64,000 bases of DNA from Actinomadura madurae (GTDB lineage: Bacteria; Actinomycetota; Actinomycetes; Streptosporangiales; Streptosporangiaceae): positions 1 to 64,000 of the forward strand of contig NZ_FOVH01000006.1 in assembly GCF_900115095.1 (NCBI RefSeq), read 5' to 3'. The notes beneath the pieces are model-generated. The model saw only the letters and a list, made by a program, of their open reading frames with translations. It ran no database searches and was not told where the DNA came from. Positions 33,246-42,075 of this stretch are shown here, piece by piece (position 1 is the first letter of the stretch; every line of letters starts with the position of its first letter). The position numbers and the translations under genes are program-made.

Positions 33246-33307
33246 GTCTCCCTACACAGACAGATTTCACCGGACACAGGGTGAATTCACGGGGTTTGGG
33301 GGAGTTC

Positions 33308-34474
33308 GTGGCAAGCAAGGGTCGTTTGGGGCTTGTGGTGACCGGTGGCACCGGCGCGGTGGTGCTGCTGGTGACCGGCTGCTCGATCGGGAGCGCCGGC
33401 AAGCTCGCCTCGGGCGGGTCCGACACGGCGGTGACGATCACGCCGGCCAACGGGACCGCCCAGGTCAAGCCGGACGGGACGATCGAGGTGAAGGCCTCCG
33501 GGACCAAGCTGCGCACCGTCACCGTCCAGGGGCAGGGCGCCACCGTCACCGGCAAGTTCGGCGACGGCCGCAAGACGTGGCGGTCCACCCGCACCATGAC
33601 GCCCGGCACGTCCTACACCGTCACCGCGCAGACCGATGGCGGGAAGTCCCGGACGGTCACCAGCTCGTTCACGACGCTGAAGCCGTCGCAGACGCTGTCG
33701 ATCTCGGACATCACCCCGAACGTCACGGGGGAGAAGGTCGGCGTCGGCATGCCGATCATCGTCCGGTTCGACCGCCCGGTGACCGACAGGGCCGCCGTGG
33801 AGCGGGCGCTGCGCGTCACGCCGGACAAGCCGGTCGAGGGCGCGTGGCGGTGGGTCGGCAACGACCAGGTGATCTACCGGACGAAGACGTACTGGCAGCC
33901 CCACCAGACGGTCCGCTTCCAGGCGAACCTCGCGGGGGTGAACGCGGGCGGCGGCGTCTACGGGGCCAAGGACGCGAAGGCGACCCTCACCATCGGCGCC
34001 GCCCAGATCACCACCGGCGACATCGGCGGCCACCACATGACCGTCACCCGGGACGGCAAGAAGCTGCGGACGGTCCCGTTCAGCGCCGGCAACGGCCAGA
34101 CGCGGGAGTACACCACCACCAGCGGCGTCCACCTGCTGATGGAGAAGGGCAACCCGGTCACGATGACGTCGCCGGGCCGCAAGGAGGGCGACCCCGGGTA
34201 CTACAAGCAGGTCGTCAACTACGCGGTCCGCTTCTCCAACAGCGGCGAGTACGTGCACTCGGCGCCGTGGTCCGTCGGCTCGCAGGGCTCCGCGAACGTC
34301 AGCCACGGCTGCCTGAACGTCAGCCCGGCCAACGCCAAGTGGTACTACGACATCATGCAGCGCGGCGACGTCATCAAGCTGACCGGCACGGACCGCGAGG
34401 TCGAGCACGACAACGGCTGGGGCTTCTGGCAGCTCTCCTTCGGCAAGTGGCAGGAGGGCAGCGCGCTCCGCTGA
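33308..34474 (+). CDS. L,D-transpeptidase lipoprotein (first of two)
   Basis: A 388-aa cell-wall cross-linking enzyme. The signal peptide ends in lipobox LLVTGCS (Cys about 25). Two Ig-like domains (about 40-245) follow; the second begins ISDITPNVTGEKVGVGMP. The YkuD catalytic domain (about 250-375) has VHSAPWSVGSQGSANVSHGC with the catalytic Cys, then LNVS. A Trp-rich end (GWGFWQLSFGKWQ) is typical of the mycobacterial LdtMt2-type C-terminal subdomain. It makes 3-3 peptidoglycan links outside the membrane. GTG 33308 (after GGGGGAG) is preferred to GTG 33281. Its paralogue follows 163 bp later. Confidence 0.93.
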   Translation: MASKGRLGLVVTGGTGAVVLLVTGCSIGSAGKLASGGSDTAVTITPANGTAQVKPDGTIEVKASGTKLRTVTVQGQGATVTGKFGDGRKTWRSTRTMTPGTSYTVTAQTDGGKSRTVTSSFTTLKPSQTLSISDITPNVTGEKVGVGMPIIVRFDRPVTDRAAVERALRVTPDKPVEGAWRWVGNDQVIYRTKTYWQPHQTVRFQANLAGVNAGGGVYGAKDAKATLTIGAAQITTGDIGGHHMTVTRDGKKLRTVPFSAGNGQTREYTTTSGVHLLMEKGNPVTMTSPGRKEGDPGYYKQVVNYAVRFSNSGEYVHSAPWSVGSQGSANVSHGCLNVSPANAKWYYDIMQRGDVIKLTGTDREVEHDNGWGFWQLSFGKWQEGSALR

Positions 34475-34637
34475 ACCGCGTCCCGAACCGCGTTCGGCCA
34501 CGGCCCGGGGGGCCGGCGATCCGCGCTCATGCAACGCTTTGATCTCGGACGCCCGCCAAAACCCCGGGTCGTGGCATGATCGTCGACTTTTGTCGCTAAT
34601 GTCTTTGTGATAGACGGCGGGGTTTCTGGAGGTTGTG

Positions 34638-35873
34638 GTGCAGCGGAGGGTTTCCGCAGGGGTTCGCGCAGGCGCGGGCATGGCAGGGGCCGTGCTGCTC
34701 TTGACGACGGCCTGCAGTGGGGGAGAGAAGGACTCCGGCGTCACGGTCGGGGAGAAGGGCGACGCCAATGCCCCGCAGGTGACGATCAACCCGGGCAACG
34801 GCAACACCAAGGCCAAGCCCGAGGACGGCGTCGTCGTCACCGCCGCGGGCGGCACGCTCGAGCAGGTGACCGTCACCCTGAGGGGCAAGCCGGTGGACGG
34901 CGCGATGGCCGCCGACAAGACCAGCTGGAAGTCGCGCACGCTGCGCCCCGGCACCAAGTACCAGGTCACCGCCGTCGCCAAGAGCCCCAAGGGCAAGTCG
35001 ACCACGGTCAACGCCTCGTTCGCCACGCTGAAGGCGGCGAACGAGCTGGACATCGTGGACGTCACCCCGAGCAAGAACGAGAAGGTCGGCATCGGCATGC
35101 CGATCCAGGTGACCTTCAACCGCGCCGTCGGCGACAAGAAGGCCGTCGAGAAGGCGCTGGAGGTCAAGTCGGCCAAGCCCGCCACCGGCGCGTGGTACTG
35201 GATGAACGACACCACGGTGATCTTCCGCACCAAGAACGGCACCTGGTGGGCGCCCAACCAGAAGGTGACGCTCACGGCGAAGCTGTCCGGTGTCAAGTCG
35301 GGCAAGAGGACCTACGGCGTGTCGGACTTCACCCGCGGCTTCCGCATCGGCGACGCCCACATGGTCAACATCAGCACCAAGAAGAAGAAGGCGGTCGTCA
35401 CCAAGAACGGCAAGAAGGTCCGCAGCTGGCCGATCAGCGCGGGCAAGGGCGGCCGCGTCGTCAACGGCGTCGACACCTACCTCACCACCAGCGGCATCCA
35501 CCTGACCATGGGCAAGGAGAATCCGGCGATCATGACGTCGGAGTGGATGGGCGTCGATCCGAAGGACAAGAAGAACGGCGGCTACCGCGAGGTCATCCCG
35601 CACGCGGTGCGGATCTCCAACAGCGGCGAGTACATCCACTCCATGGCCGCCACCGTCTGGGCGCAGGGCCGGCAGAACGTCAGCCACGGCTGCGTCAACT
35701 CGCCGCCCAAGGACGCCCGCTGGTACTACAGCTGGTCCTACCGCGGCGACCCGGTGATCATCACCGGCAGCAAGCGGAAGCTGGACCCGCTGAACGGCTG
35801 GAGCTACTACCAGATGTCGTGGAGCCGCTGGGTCAAGGGCGGGGCGCTCGACCGAACCGTGACCACCGGGTGA
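34638..35873 (+). CDS. L,D-transpeptidase lipoprotein (second of two)
   Basis: A 411-aa paralogue of the preceding protein with the same order: lipobox LLLTTACS, two Ig-like domains (second from about 133, VDVTPSKNEKVGIGMPIQV), and a YkuD domain with IHSMAATVWAQGRQNVSHGC (catalytic Cys) and VNSP. It ends GWSYYQMSWSRWVKG. It differs in Lys-rich loops (STKKKKAVVTKNGKK). GTG 34638 is set by GGAGG 5 nt upstream; GTG 34635 is adjacent. The tandem pair suggests divided labour in 3-3 cross-linking, or resistance to beta-lactams that hit D,D-transpeptidases. Confidence 0.93.
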   Translation: MQRRVSAGVRAGAGMAGAVLLLTTACSGGEKDSGVTVGEKGDANAPQVTINPGNGNTKAKPEDGVVVTAAGGTLEQVTVTLRGKPVDGAMAADKTSWKSRTLRPGTKYQVTAVAKSPKGKSTTVNASFATLKAANELDIVDVTPSKNEKVGIGMPIQVTFNRAVGDKKAVEKALEVKSAKPATGAWYWMNDTTVIFRTKNGTWWAPNQKVTLTAKLSGVKSGKRTYGVSDFTRGFRIGDAHMVNISTKKKKAVVTKNGKKVRSWPISAGKGGRVVNGVDTYLTTSGIHLTMGKENPAIMTSEWMGVDPKDKKNGGYREVIPHAVRISNSGEYIHSMAATVWAQGRQNVSHGCVNSPPKDARWYYSWSYRGDPVIITGSKRKLDPLNGWSYYQMSWSRWVKGGALDRTVTTG

Positions 35874-35934
35874 CGATGACCGGACCCGTCGCGGGTACGA
35901 GCCGGACAAAGGCCGTCTGCGACCGGAGGGTCCG

Positions 35935-37239
35935 GTGGAGAAGTCAGCGCGACCGCTGCGACTGAAGCGCCGCGTCCGGCGCAGGGCACACCGTGTCCTG
36001 CGCCGTTCGGCGCTCTGGGCGCTGCGCCCGCTGCGGCTGCGGCCCGTCCCGCCGCGCGGTGAGCGGCTCCGCGTCCGGATCCTCCTGCAGAACGCGCACG
36101 GCACGGGCGGGACGATCCGCACGGTGCTGAACCTGTCCGGGCACCTGGCCCGCGACCACGACGTCGAGATCGTCAGCGTCCTGAAGCGGAGCAGGAAGCC
36201 GTTCTTCCCCATCCCCGCCGGGGTGAGGGTGACCTACGCGGACGACGGGTTCGCCCCCAAGGGCAGGGCGGCGCGCCTGCTCTCCCGGCTCCCGAGCGTC
36301 CTGACGCCGGTGGACGAGGCGTCGTTCCGCCTGATGAACCTCTGGTCGGACCTGTGCCTGCTGCGCGCCGTGTACGGCAGCCCCGCCGACGTCCTCATGC
36401 CGACCCGGCCGTCCCTCAACCTGCTGGTCGCCGAGCTCGGCCCGCGCGGCGCCGTGACGATCGGGCAGGACCACATGAGCCTGGAGTCCTACCAGCCCTG
36501 GCTGCGCCGGGAGATCCTCCGCCGCTACCGGCGCCTCACCGTCGTCACCACGCTCACGGAGGCCGCCGGCGCCGGCTACCGGGCCGCCCTCGCCGGCTCC
36601 GGCGTGCGGGTGGTGCAGATCCCGAACGCCGCCCCGCGCCTGCCGTCCCGCCCGTCCCGGCGCGAGCACAAGGTCGTCCTGGCCGCCGGGCGGCTCGTGC
36701 ACACCAAGGGCTTCGACCTGCTCATCCGCGCCTTCGCGCCGGTCGCCGCCGACCACCCGGACTGGACGCTGCGCGTTTTCGGCGGAGGCCCCCGGCGGGA
36801 CAAGCTGCTCGCCCTGATCGGGGAGCTCGGCCTCACCGGCCGGGTCGAGCTGCTCCCCCGTACCCGCGACCTGCACGGCGAGATGGAGCGGGCCTCCGTC
36901 TATGCGCTGTCGTCCCGCCGGGAGGGCATGCCGATGGTGGTCATCGAGGCCATGGGGATGGGCCTGCCGGTGGTGTCGTTCGACTGCCCGTTCGGCCCCG
37001 GCGAACTGATCACCCCGGGCCGCGACGGGCTGCTGGTTCCGCCGGGCGACGTGGACGCCTTCGCGGCGGCCCTCCGCACGCTGATCGAGGACCCCGGCCT
37101 GCGGGACCGGCTGGGCGAGGAGGCGCTGCGGTCCGCGCGCGCCCACCACCTGGACCGCATCGGCCCCCGGTGGTCCACGCTCATCTCCGCGTCCTGCCGG
37201 GACGGCGGCCGCCGGCGGCCCGCGGTCAGCCGGCGCTGA
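35935..37239 (+). CDS. GT4-type glycosyltransferase
   Basis: A 434-aa GT-B glycosyltransferase. A basic N-terminal stretch (about 1-45) may touch the membrane. The N-domain has LLQNAHGTGGTIRTVLNLSG, and the donor domain starts LAAGRLVHTKGFDLLIRAFA. The EX7E nucleotide-sugar motif region is SSRREGMPMVVIEAMGMGLP, with both Glu present. It probably extends a surface glycan or glycolipid; neither sugar nor acceptor can be read. GTG 35935 has GGAGGG 5 nt upstream. It ends 14 bp inside the convergent DinB-like gene. Confidence 0.92.
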   Translation: MEKSARPLRLKRRVRRRAHRVLRRSALWALRPLRLRPVPPRGERLRVRILLQNAHGTGGTIRTVLNLSGHLARDHDVEIVSVLKRSRKPFFPIPAGVRVTYADDGFAPKGRAARLLSRLPSVLTPVDEASFRLMNLWSDLCLLRAVYGSPADVLMPTRPSLNLLVAELGPRGAVTIGQDHMSLESYQPWLRREILRRYRRLTVVTTLTEAAGAGYRAALAGSGVRVVQIPNAAPRLPSRPSRREHKVVLAAGRLVHTKGFDLLIRAFAPVAADHPDWTLRVFGGGPRRDKLLALIGELGLTGRVELLPRTRDLHGEMERASVYALSSRREGMPMVVIEAMGMGLPVVSFDCPFGPGELITPGRDGLLVPPGDVDAFAAALRTLIEDPGLRDRLGEEALRSARAHHLDRIGPRWSTLISASCRDGGRRRPAVSRR

Positions 37240-37735
37240 GCAGCCCCCGGACGTAGGCCGCCTGGCCCGCGTGCTGGAGGTCGTCGGAGATCACGCTGAT
37301 CAGCCGCACGGCCAGCGTGACCGGCGGGTCCCACGACCGGTCGACGATCCGCTCCAGGTCGCCGTCGGTCAGCGCGGCCACGTACTCGACGGTCCTGTCG
37401 TGGACGGCGTCGTGGTAGCCCGTCAGCAGGTCGGCCGACTCGACCCGGACCGCGGCGACCTCGTCCGGAGTGTGCCCGTATCCGGTGTCGGACGTGCCGA
37501 GCGGCAGGCCGAACCGGTCGGCCCAGCCGCCGCCGGTCCACACCTGCGCGGTGCCGGCGGCGTCGGCGACGTGATCGTCCTGGATACGAGTGAGATGCCA
37601 CACCAGCCACGCGATCGAGTTGGCGCCGCCGGCGGGCCGGTGGGCGAGCTGGTCCGCGGTGAGGCCCCGGGCCGCCCCGTGGACGACCTGCTGGATCCGG
37701 TCGAACGCGTCGGTGAGCAGTTGTGCACTGGTCAT
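37226..37735 (-). CDS. DinB-fold protein (DUF664/mycothiol-dependent type)
   Basis: A 169-aa four-helix DinB-superfamily protein. It has NSIAWLVWHLTRIQDDHVAD with the conserved metal His of the first site, and SDDLQHAGQAAYVRGLL near the C-terminus, the position of the last His. Relatives in actinobacteria include mycothiol-dependent isomerases and S-transferases. Its ATG overlaps the stop of the histidine kinase gene (ATGA), so it is the last gene of the two-component operon. That link suggests a protective or thiol-related role, but the substrate is unknown. Confidence 0.85.
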   Translation of the reverse strand: MTSAQLLTDAFDRIQQVVHGAARGLTADQLAHRPAGGANSIAWLVWHLTRIQDDHVADAAGTAQVWTGGGWADRFGLPLGTSDTGYGHTPDEVAAVRVESADLLTGYHDAVHDRTVEYVAALTDGDLERIVDRSWDPPVTLAVRLISVISDDLQHAGQAAYVRGLLSAG

Positions 37736-38964
37736 TGCCCCGACGCTACCTTGATCGCCACCGGCTCGCGCACCCGGCTCGGCAGGCGGGCGGTCACCAC
37801 GAGGCCGCCGCCCTCGCGCGGCGCCGCGGTCACCGTGCCGCCGTGGGCGGTCGCGGTGGCGCGCACGATCGACAGGCCGAGCCCGGAGCCGCGGTCGGAG
37901 CGGACCCGGTCGTTGCCGAGCCGGCGGAACGGCTCGAAGATCGTCTCCACCTCGTAGGCGGGGACGGCCGGGCCGGTGTTGGTGACGACGACCTCGGCCC
38001 ACCCGTCCCGTCCCCGGGTGGCGACGTGGACCTCGCCGCCCTCGTGGTTGTGCCGGACCGCGTTCTCGACGAGGTTCTGCACGAGCCGCTCGACGAGCAC
38101 CGGGTCGCCCGCCGTGGGGGCCGGGCCGAGCCGCCGGTCGACGGTCACGTCGCGGGCCCTGGCCTCCGCGGCGGCCTGCTGGAGGACGTGCCCCGCCACG
38201 TCGGCCAGGTCCAGCGGCCCGGTGTCCATCACGACGTTCTCGGTGCCGGCGAGGGTGAGCAGCCCGTCGATGAGCCGCTCGTGCCGCCCGTTGACGACCA
38301 GGAGCGACTCGCCCAGCCGCTTGACGTCGTCGGTCGCGTCCGGGCGGCGCACCGCCACGTCGACCAGCGTCCGGTTGATCGCGAGCGGGGTGCGCAGCTC
38401 GTGCGAGGCGTTCGCGACGAACCGGCGCTGCCCGTCGAACGCCCGCGCCAGCCGGCCGAGCATCGTGTCGAAGGTGTCGGCCAGCTCCTTGACGTCGTCG
38501 CGCGGCCCCTCGTAGGCGATCCGCTCGGTGAGGTCGTGGCTGCGCGCCACCCGCCGCGCCGTGTCGGTGATCGCGTGGACGGGGCGCAGCGCCCGGTCGG
38601 CGAGCAGCCAGCCGAAGCCGAGCCCCGCCGCGGCGACCAGCCCGAGCGCGACGCCGCCCTGGGTGAGCAGGGCGTTGAGCGTCTCCCGCTCGTAGTCCTC
38701 GCGGCCCTTGACCAGGACCCCCTCGACCTTCGCGGCGGTGACCATGACGGTGTCGTCGGGCGCCGGGGCGGCCGCGCCCGCGGGCCCCACGGCCTTGAAA
38801 GCGCTGTTCAGCGGCTTGGCGTCGCCGGCCGGCTGCAGATTGTTCTGGACGAGCAGGTAGGTCAGGCCCAGGAGCACGATGCCGGCACAGACGAAGAGGC
38901 CGGTGTAGAGCAGCGTCAGCCGCATCCGGATGGTCGGCCGCAGCCGGTCGGTGAACGTCGTCAT
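37732..38964 (-). CDS. Sensor histidine kinase
   Basis: A 410-aa membrane kinase. Segment 1 is at about 17-38 and segment 2 at about 103-121, with a short extracellular loop of about 65 residues. HAMP follows, then HisKA with FVANASHELRTPLAINRT (His188) and the ATPase domain with NLVENAVRHNHEGGEVHV (N box), then GSGLGLSIVRATATAHGG. The small extracellular loop is typical of kinases that sense envelope stress or antimicrobial peptides via a partner. Its ATG overlaps the response regulator stop (ATGA). It likely controls the divergent ABC export operon. Confidence 0.94.
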   Translation of the reverse strand: MTTFTDRLRPTIRMRLTLLYTGLFVCAGIVLLGLTYLLVQNNLQPAGDAKPLNSAFKAVGPAGAAAPAPDDTVMVTAAKVEGVLVKGREDYERETLNALLTQGGVALGLVAAAGLGFGWLLADRALRPVHAITDTARRVARSHDLTERIAYEGPRDDVKELADTFDTMLGRLARAFDGQRRFVANASHELRTPLAINRTLVDVAVRRPDATDDVKRLGESLLVVNGRHERLIDGLLTLAGTENVVMDTGPLDLADVAGHVLQQAAAEARARDVTVDRRLGPAPTAGDPVLVERLVQNLVENAVRHNHEGGEVHVATRGRDGWAEVVVTNTGPAVPAYEVETIFEPFRRLGNDRVRSDRGSGLGLSIVRATATAHGGTVTAAPREGGGLVVTARLPSRVREPVAIKVASGQ

Positions 38965-39618
38965 GGAATCCGGTACCCCACTCCCGGGACGGTCTCGATG
39001 ACCGGGGGATCGCCGAGCTTGCGGCGCAGCTTCATCAGCGTCACCCGGACGGTGTTGGTGAACGGGTCGGTGTGCTCGTCCCACACCTTCTCCAGCAGCC
39101 GCTCGGCGGACACGATCGTCCCGTCGGCGCGCAGCAGCTCGGCGAGCAGCCCGAACTCCTTGCGCGCCAGGTGCACGTACCGGCCGTCGCGGAACACCTC
39201 CCGGCGGGCCGGGTCGAGCCTGATCCCGGCGCGCTCCAGCGCCGGCGGCGCAGCCGGGCGGGCCCGCCCGGCCGAGGGCCTGGATCCGCGCGACCAGCTC
39301 CTCGAACGCGAACGGCTTGGTCAGGTAGTCGTCCGCGCCGATCCGCAGCCCGTCGACCCGGGCCGGGACCGTGACCGAGGCGGTGAGCATCAGCACCCGG
39401 ACGAGCCCGCCCGACCCCACGACCGAGCGGCACACCTCGTCGCCGTGCACGACCGGCAGGTCGCGGTCGAGGACGAGCACGTCGTAGTCGTGCACCGCGA
39501 GCCGTTCGAGCGCGGCGTCCCCGTCGTAGACCACGTCCACGGCCAGGGCCTCGGCCCGCAGCCCCTCGGCGATCGAATCGGCGAGCATCCGCTCGTCCTC
39601 GGCGACCAGTATCCGCAC
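38961..39618 (-). pseudogene. OmpR-family response regulator, frameshifted
   Basis: GTG 39618 opens a receiver domain (VRILVAEDERMLADSIAEGL, phospho-Asp in YDVLVLDRDLP, Lys in DDYLTKPFAFEELVARIQAL). The winged-helix DNA-binding domain is in another frame (FRDGRYVHLARKEFGLLAEL to ETVPGVGYRIP). The break is at a CCC/GGG run near 39267-39269: one extra base; without it the linker reads ALGRRARPAAPPALERAGIRL. The repaired protein would be about 218 aa, normal length. As written, the receiver lacks its DNA-binding partner. Because kinase, operator and target operon are intact, a sequence error is as likely as a true mutation. Confidence 0.88.
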
Positions 39619-39687
39619 GCGTCCCGTCCTCGTCTCCGCGGCGCGCCGCCCGGCGCGTCCTGCCGACCCAGCTTCGGGGAGGGGGCG

Positions 39688-39726
39688 TAACGCGGGCATA
39701 ACGCGATCCGGTTACGCCGGGGTTAC
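39688..39726. promoter_or_regulatory. Four-half-site operator for the response regulator
   Basis: TAAC at 688-691 and 699-702 (11 bp apart) mirrors GTTA at 711-714 and 722-725 (11 bp apart), all counted within 39000. The whole is symmetric about 39706.5, and about 17 of 24 positions match across the dyad. Direct repeats at 11-bp spacing are what OmpR/PhoB-type dimers bind. It sits between the divergent regulator (39618) and lipoprotein (39795) starts. Confidence 0.65.
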
Positions 39727-39794
39727 CCGCGCGCCGCTGGACTTGCGGTCACCGCCGGCGCTCCGCCCGGCGGACACGACAAGGAGACCGACCG

Positions 39795-40352
39795 ATGCGA
39801 CGACAGACGCTCGCGGCCCTGGCGCTGCTCCCGGCCCTCGCCCTCGGCGCGCAGGGCTGCGGGACCCTGGGCGGGAGCGCGGATGCGAGCGGTACCGCCA
39901 AGGCCGCCAGCGACCAGGACAAGATGCGGAAGTTCGCGCAGTGCATGCGCGACAACGGGGTCGACATGAAGGACCCGACGGGGGACGGCCGGGTGGAGAT
40001 CCGGGCGTCCGCAGCACCCGGCCAGAGCGGCGGCCCCGGCCAGACCAAGAAGGTGGACGGCAAGGTCGAGGCGGCGCACAAGAAGTGCCGGCACCTGATG
40101 CCGAACGGCGGCAAGCCGCCCAAGCCCAAGCCGGAGGAGCTGGCGAAGATGCGCGCCTTCTCCAAGTGCATGCGCGACAACGGCATCAGCGAGTTCCCCG
40201 ACCCGCAGCCCGACGGCGGCATGAGGATCGAGGCGGGGAAGGGCACCGGGCTGAACCCGGAGAGCCAGAAGTACCAGAAGGCCCAGAAGGCGTGTTCGAA
40301 GCACTCGCCGAACGGTGGCAGGGGCCCCATGCTGAGCACGGGTCGGAAGTAG
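39795..40352 (+). CDS. Lipoprotein with duplicated FxxCMRxxG motif
   Basis: A 185-aa predicted lipoprotein: signal MRRQTLAALALLPALALGAQ and lipobox GAQGC (Cys 22). The mature part has two similar units, FAQCMRDNGVDMKDPTGDG (about 47-65) and FSKCMRDNGISEFPDPQPDG (about 118-137), each followed by a second Cys (HKKC, QKAC), so two disulfides are likely. It is the first gene of the ABC export operon in many actinobacteria with this layout. It may sense or capture the substrate. ATG 39795 has AAGGAGA 6-8 nt before it; its TAG overlaps the next GTG. Confidence 0.88.
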   Translation: MRRQTLAALALLPALALGAQGCGTLGGSADASGTAKAASDQDKMRKFAQCMRDNGVDMKDPTGDGRVEIRASAAPGQSGGPGQTKKVDGKVEAAHKKCRHLMPNGGKPPKPKPEELAKMRAFSKCMRDNGISEFPDPQPDGGMRIEAGKGTGLNPESQKYQKAQKACSKHSPNGGRGPMLSTGRK

Positions 40353-41392
40353 TGGCCAGGACGCGCACCATCGCGCTCGGTGCGGCCGGGATGGTCGTGG
40401 CCGGTGGCGCGGGCCTCGCCACCGCCGGCCTCGGCGGCGGCGAGCCGACCGCCGCGCACAGCTCGCTGCCGCCCGCGACGGCCCCGGTCGAGCGGACGAC
40501 GCTGGTCGAGACGCAGGACGTCGACGGGACGCTCGGCTACGGCGGCACCCGCACCATCGCCGGCACCGGCCGGGGGACCGTCACCTGGCTGGCCGGTCCG
40601 GGCTCGGTGGTCTCCAGGGGCCGGTCGGTGTACCGGGTGGACGACACTCCGGTTCCGCTCCTGTACGGAAGGCTGCCGCTGTACCGGGCGCTCGCGGAAG
40701 GGACCGAGGGCGCCGACGTCCTGCAGCTCGAACGGAACCTCAGCGCCCTCGGCTACACCGGGTTCACCGTCGACAAGACGTTCGGCTCCGCCACCACCGC
40801 GGCCGTGAAGCGGTGGCAGGAGGACCTGGGCGTGACCGAGACCGGCACCGTCCGGCCCGGCGAGGCCGTCGTCGCGCCCGGCCGGATCCGGGTGGCCGCG
40901 CGCAAGGCCGCCGTCGGCGACAAGGTCGGCGGGCCGGTGCTCACCTACACCGGGACCACCCGGGTCGTGACCGTCGACCTGGACGTCGAGCACCAGCGGC
41001 TCGCCAGGAAGGGCGCGGCGGTGGAGGTCGAGCTGCCGTCCGGCGACACCGTGAAGGGCAGGATCAGCTCGGTCGGGAAGGTCGCCGAGGCGGGCGGCAA
41101 CGACAGGCCCGCGACGGTGGAGGTCGAGATCGCGGTCGCCGGGAGCAAGGAGCTCGGCTCCTACGACAAGGCGCCCGTGGTGGTGCACCTCACCGCGAGC
41201 CGGCACGCCGACGTCCTCGCCGTGCCGATCGGCGCGCTGCTCGCCCAGGGCGACGGCGGCTACGCCGTCCAGGTCGTGGAGGGCGGGCGGGTCCGCACGG
41301 TGCCGGTGGAGACCGGCGTGTTCACCGAGGGCATGGTCGAGGTCTCGGGCTCGGGCCTGTCCGAGGGCATGAAGGTCGGGGTCCCCTCATGA
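40352..41392 (+). CDS. HlyD/MacA-like periplasmic adaptor with peptidoglycan-binding domain
   Basis: A 346-aa exported protein with an N-terminal signal or anchor segment (TIALGAAGMVVAGGAGLATA). The adaptor beta domains are split by a peptidoglycan-binding domain type 1 (about residues 112-168: GADVLQLERNLSALGYTGFT...FGSATTAAVKRWQEDLGV). The end (VLAVPIGALLAQGDGGYAVQ) is the usual membrane-proximal fold. In Gram-positives this type links a MacB-like ABC pump to the wall. The GTG (40352) overlaps the lipoprotein stop and its TGA overlaps the ATPase ATG. Confidence 0.9.
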   Translation: MARTRTIALGAAGMVVAGGAGLATAGLGGGEPTAAHSSLPPATAPVERTTLVETQDVDGTLGYGGTRTIAGTGRGTVTWLAGPGSVVSRGRSVYRVDDTPVPLLYGRLPLYRALAEGTEGADVLQLERNLSALGYTGFTVDKTFGSATTAAVKRWQEDLGVTETGTVRPGEAVVAPGRIRVAARKAAVGDKVGGPVLTYTGTTRVVTVDLDVEHQRLARKGAAVEVELPSGDTVKGRISSVGKVAEAGGNDRPATVEVEIAVAGSKELGSYDKAPVVVHLTASRHADVLAVPIGALLAQGDGGYAVQVVEGGRVRTVPVETGVFTEGMVEVSGSGLSEGMKVGVPS

Positions 41393-42075
41393 GCACCGTC
41401 GTCGAGTTGCGCGAGGTCACCAAGACCTACCCGGGCGGGGTCACCGCCCTGGACACCGTGTCGCTCAAGGTCGAGGAGCGCGAGCTGGTGGCGATCGTGG
41501 GGCCGTCCGGGTCCGGGAAGTCGACGATGCTGCATCTGCTCGGGACCTTGGACCGGCCGAGCGCCGGCACCGTCCTGGTCGAGGGGACCGACGTGTCGCG
41601 GCTGCCGGACCGGCGCCTGTCGGCGCTGCGCGCCCGCCGGATCGGCTTCGTCTTCCAGCAGTTCCATCTCGCCGGTGGCGTGAGCGCCCTCGACAACGTC
41701 GCGGACGGGCTGCTGTACGGCGGCGTGCCGCTGGCGGAGCGGCGCCGCCGGGCCCGCATCGCCCTGGAGCGCGTCGGGCTCGGGCACCGCCTCGGCCACC
41801 GGCCGCACCAGCTGTCCGGCGGCGAAAGGCAGCGCGTCGCGATCGCCCGCGCCGTGGTCGGGGACCCCGCGCTGCTGCTCGCGGACGAGCCGACCGGTGC
41901 GCTGGACTCCGCGTCCGGCGCGGGCGTCCTGGAACTGCTCGGCGAGCTGTCCGCCGCGGGGACGACCGTCGTCCTCATCACGCACGACCGGGACATCGCC
42001 GCGCTCCTGCCCCGCCAGGTGCGGATGCGCGACGGCCGGGTCGTCCACGACGACGCACTGGTGGAGGCGCCGTGA
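41389..42075 (+). CDS. ABC transporter ATPase (MacB/LolD type)
   Basis: A 228-aa ATPase with Walker A GPSGSGKSTMLHLLG, Q-loop FVFQQFHLAGG, signature LSGGERQRVAIARAV, Walker B ALLLADEPTGALD and H-loop ITHD. The GALD after Walker B is typical of the MacB/LolD/FtsE group that works with FtsX-like permeases. It energises the adjacent permease in export of a peptide, lipid or antibiotic. Start and stop both overlap the neighbours by 4 nt, so the four products are made as a unit. Confidence 0.95.
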   Translation: MSTVVELREVTKTYPGGVTALDTVSLKVEERELVAIVGPSGSGKSTMLHLLGTLDRPSAGTVLVEGTDVSRLPDRRLSALRARRIGFVFQQFHLAGGVSALDNVADGLLYGGVPLAERRRRARIALERVGLGHRLGHRPHQLSGGERQRVAIARAVVGDPALLLADEPTGALDSASGAGVLELLGELSAAGTTVVLITHDRDIAALLPRQVRMRDGRVVHDDALVEAP

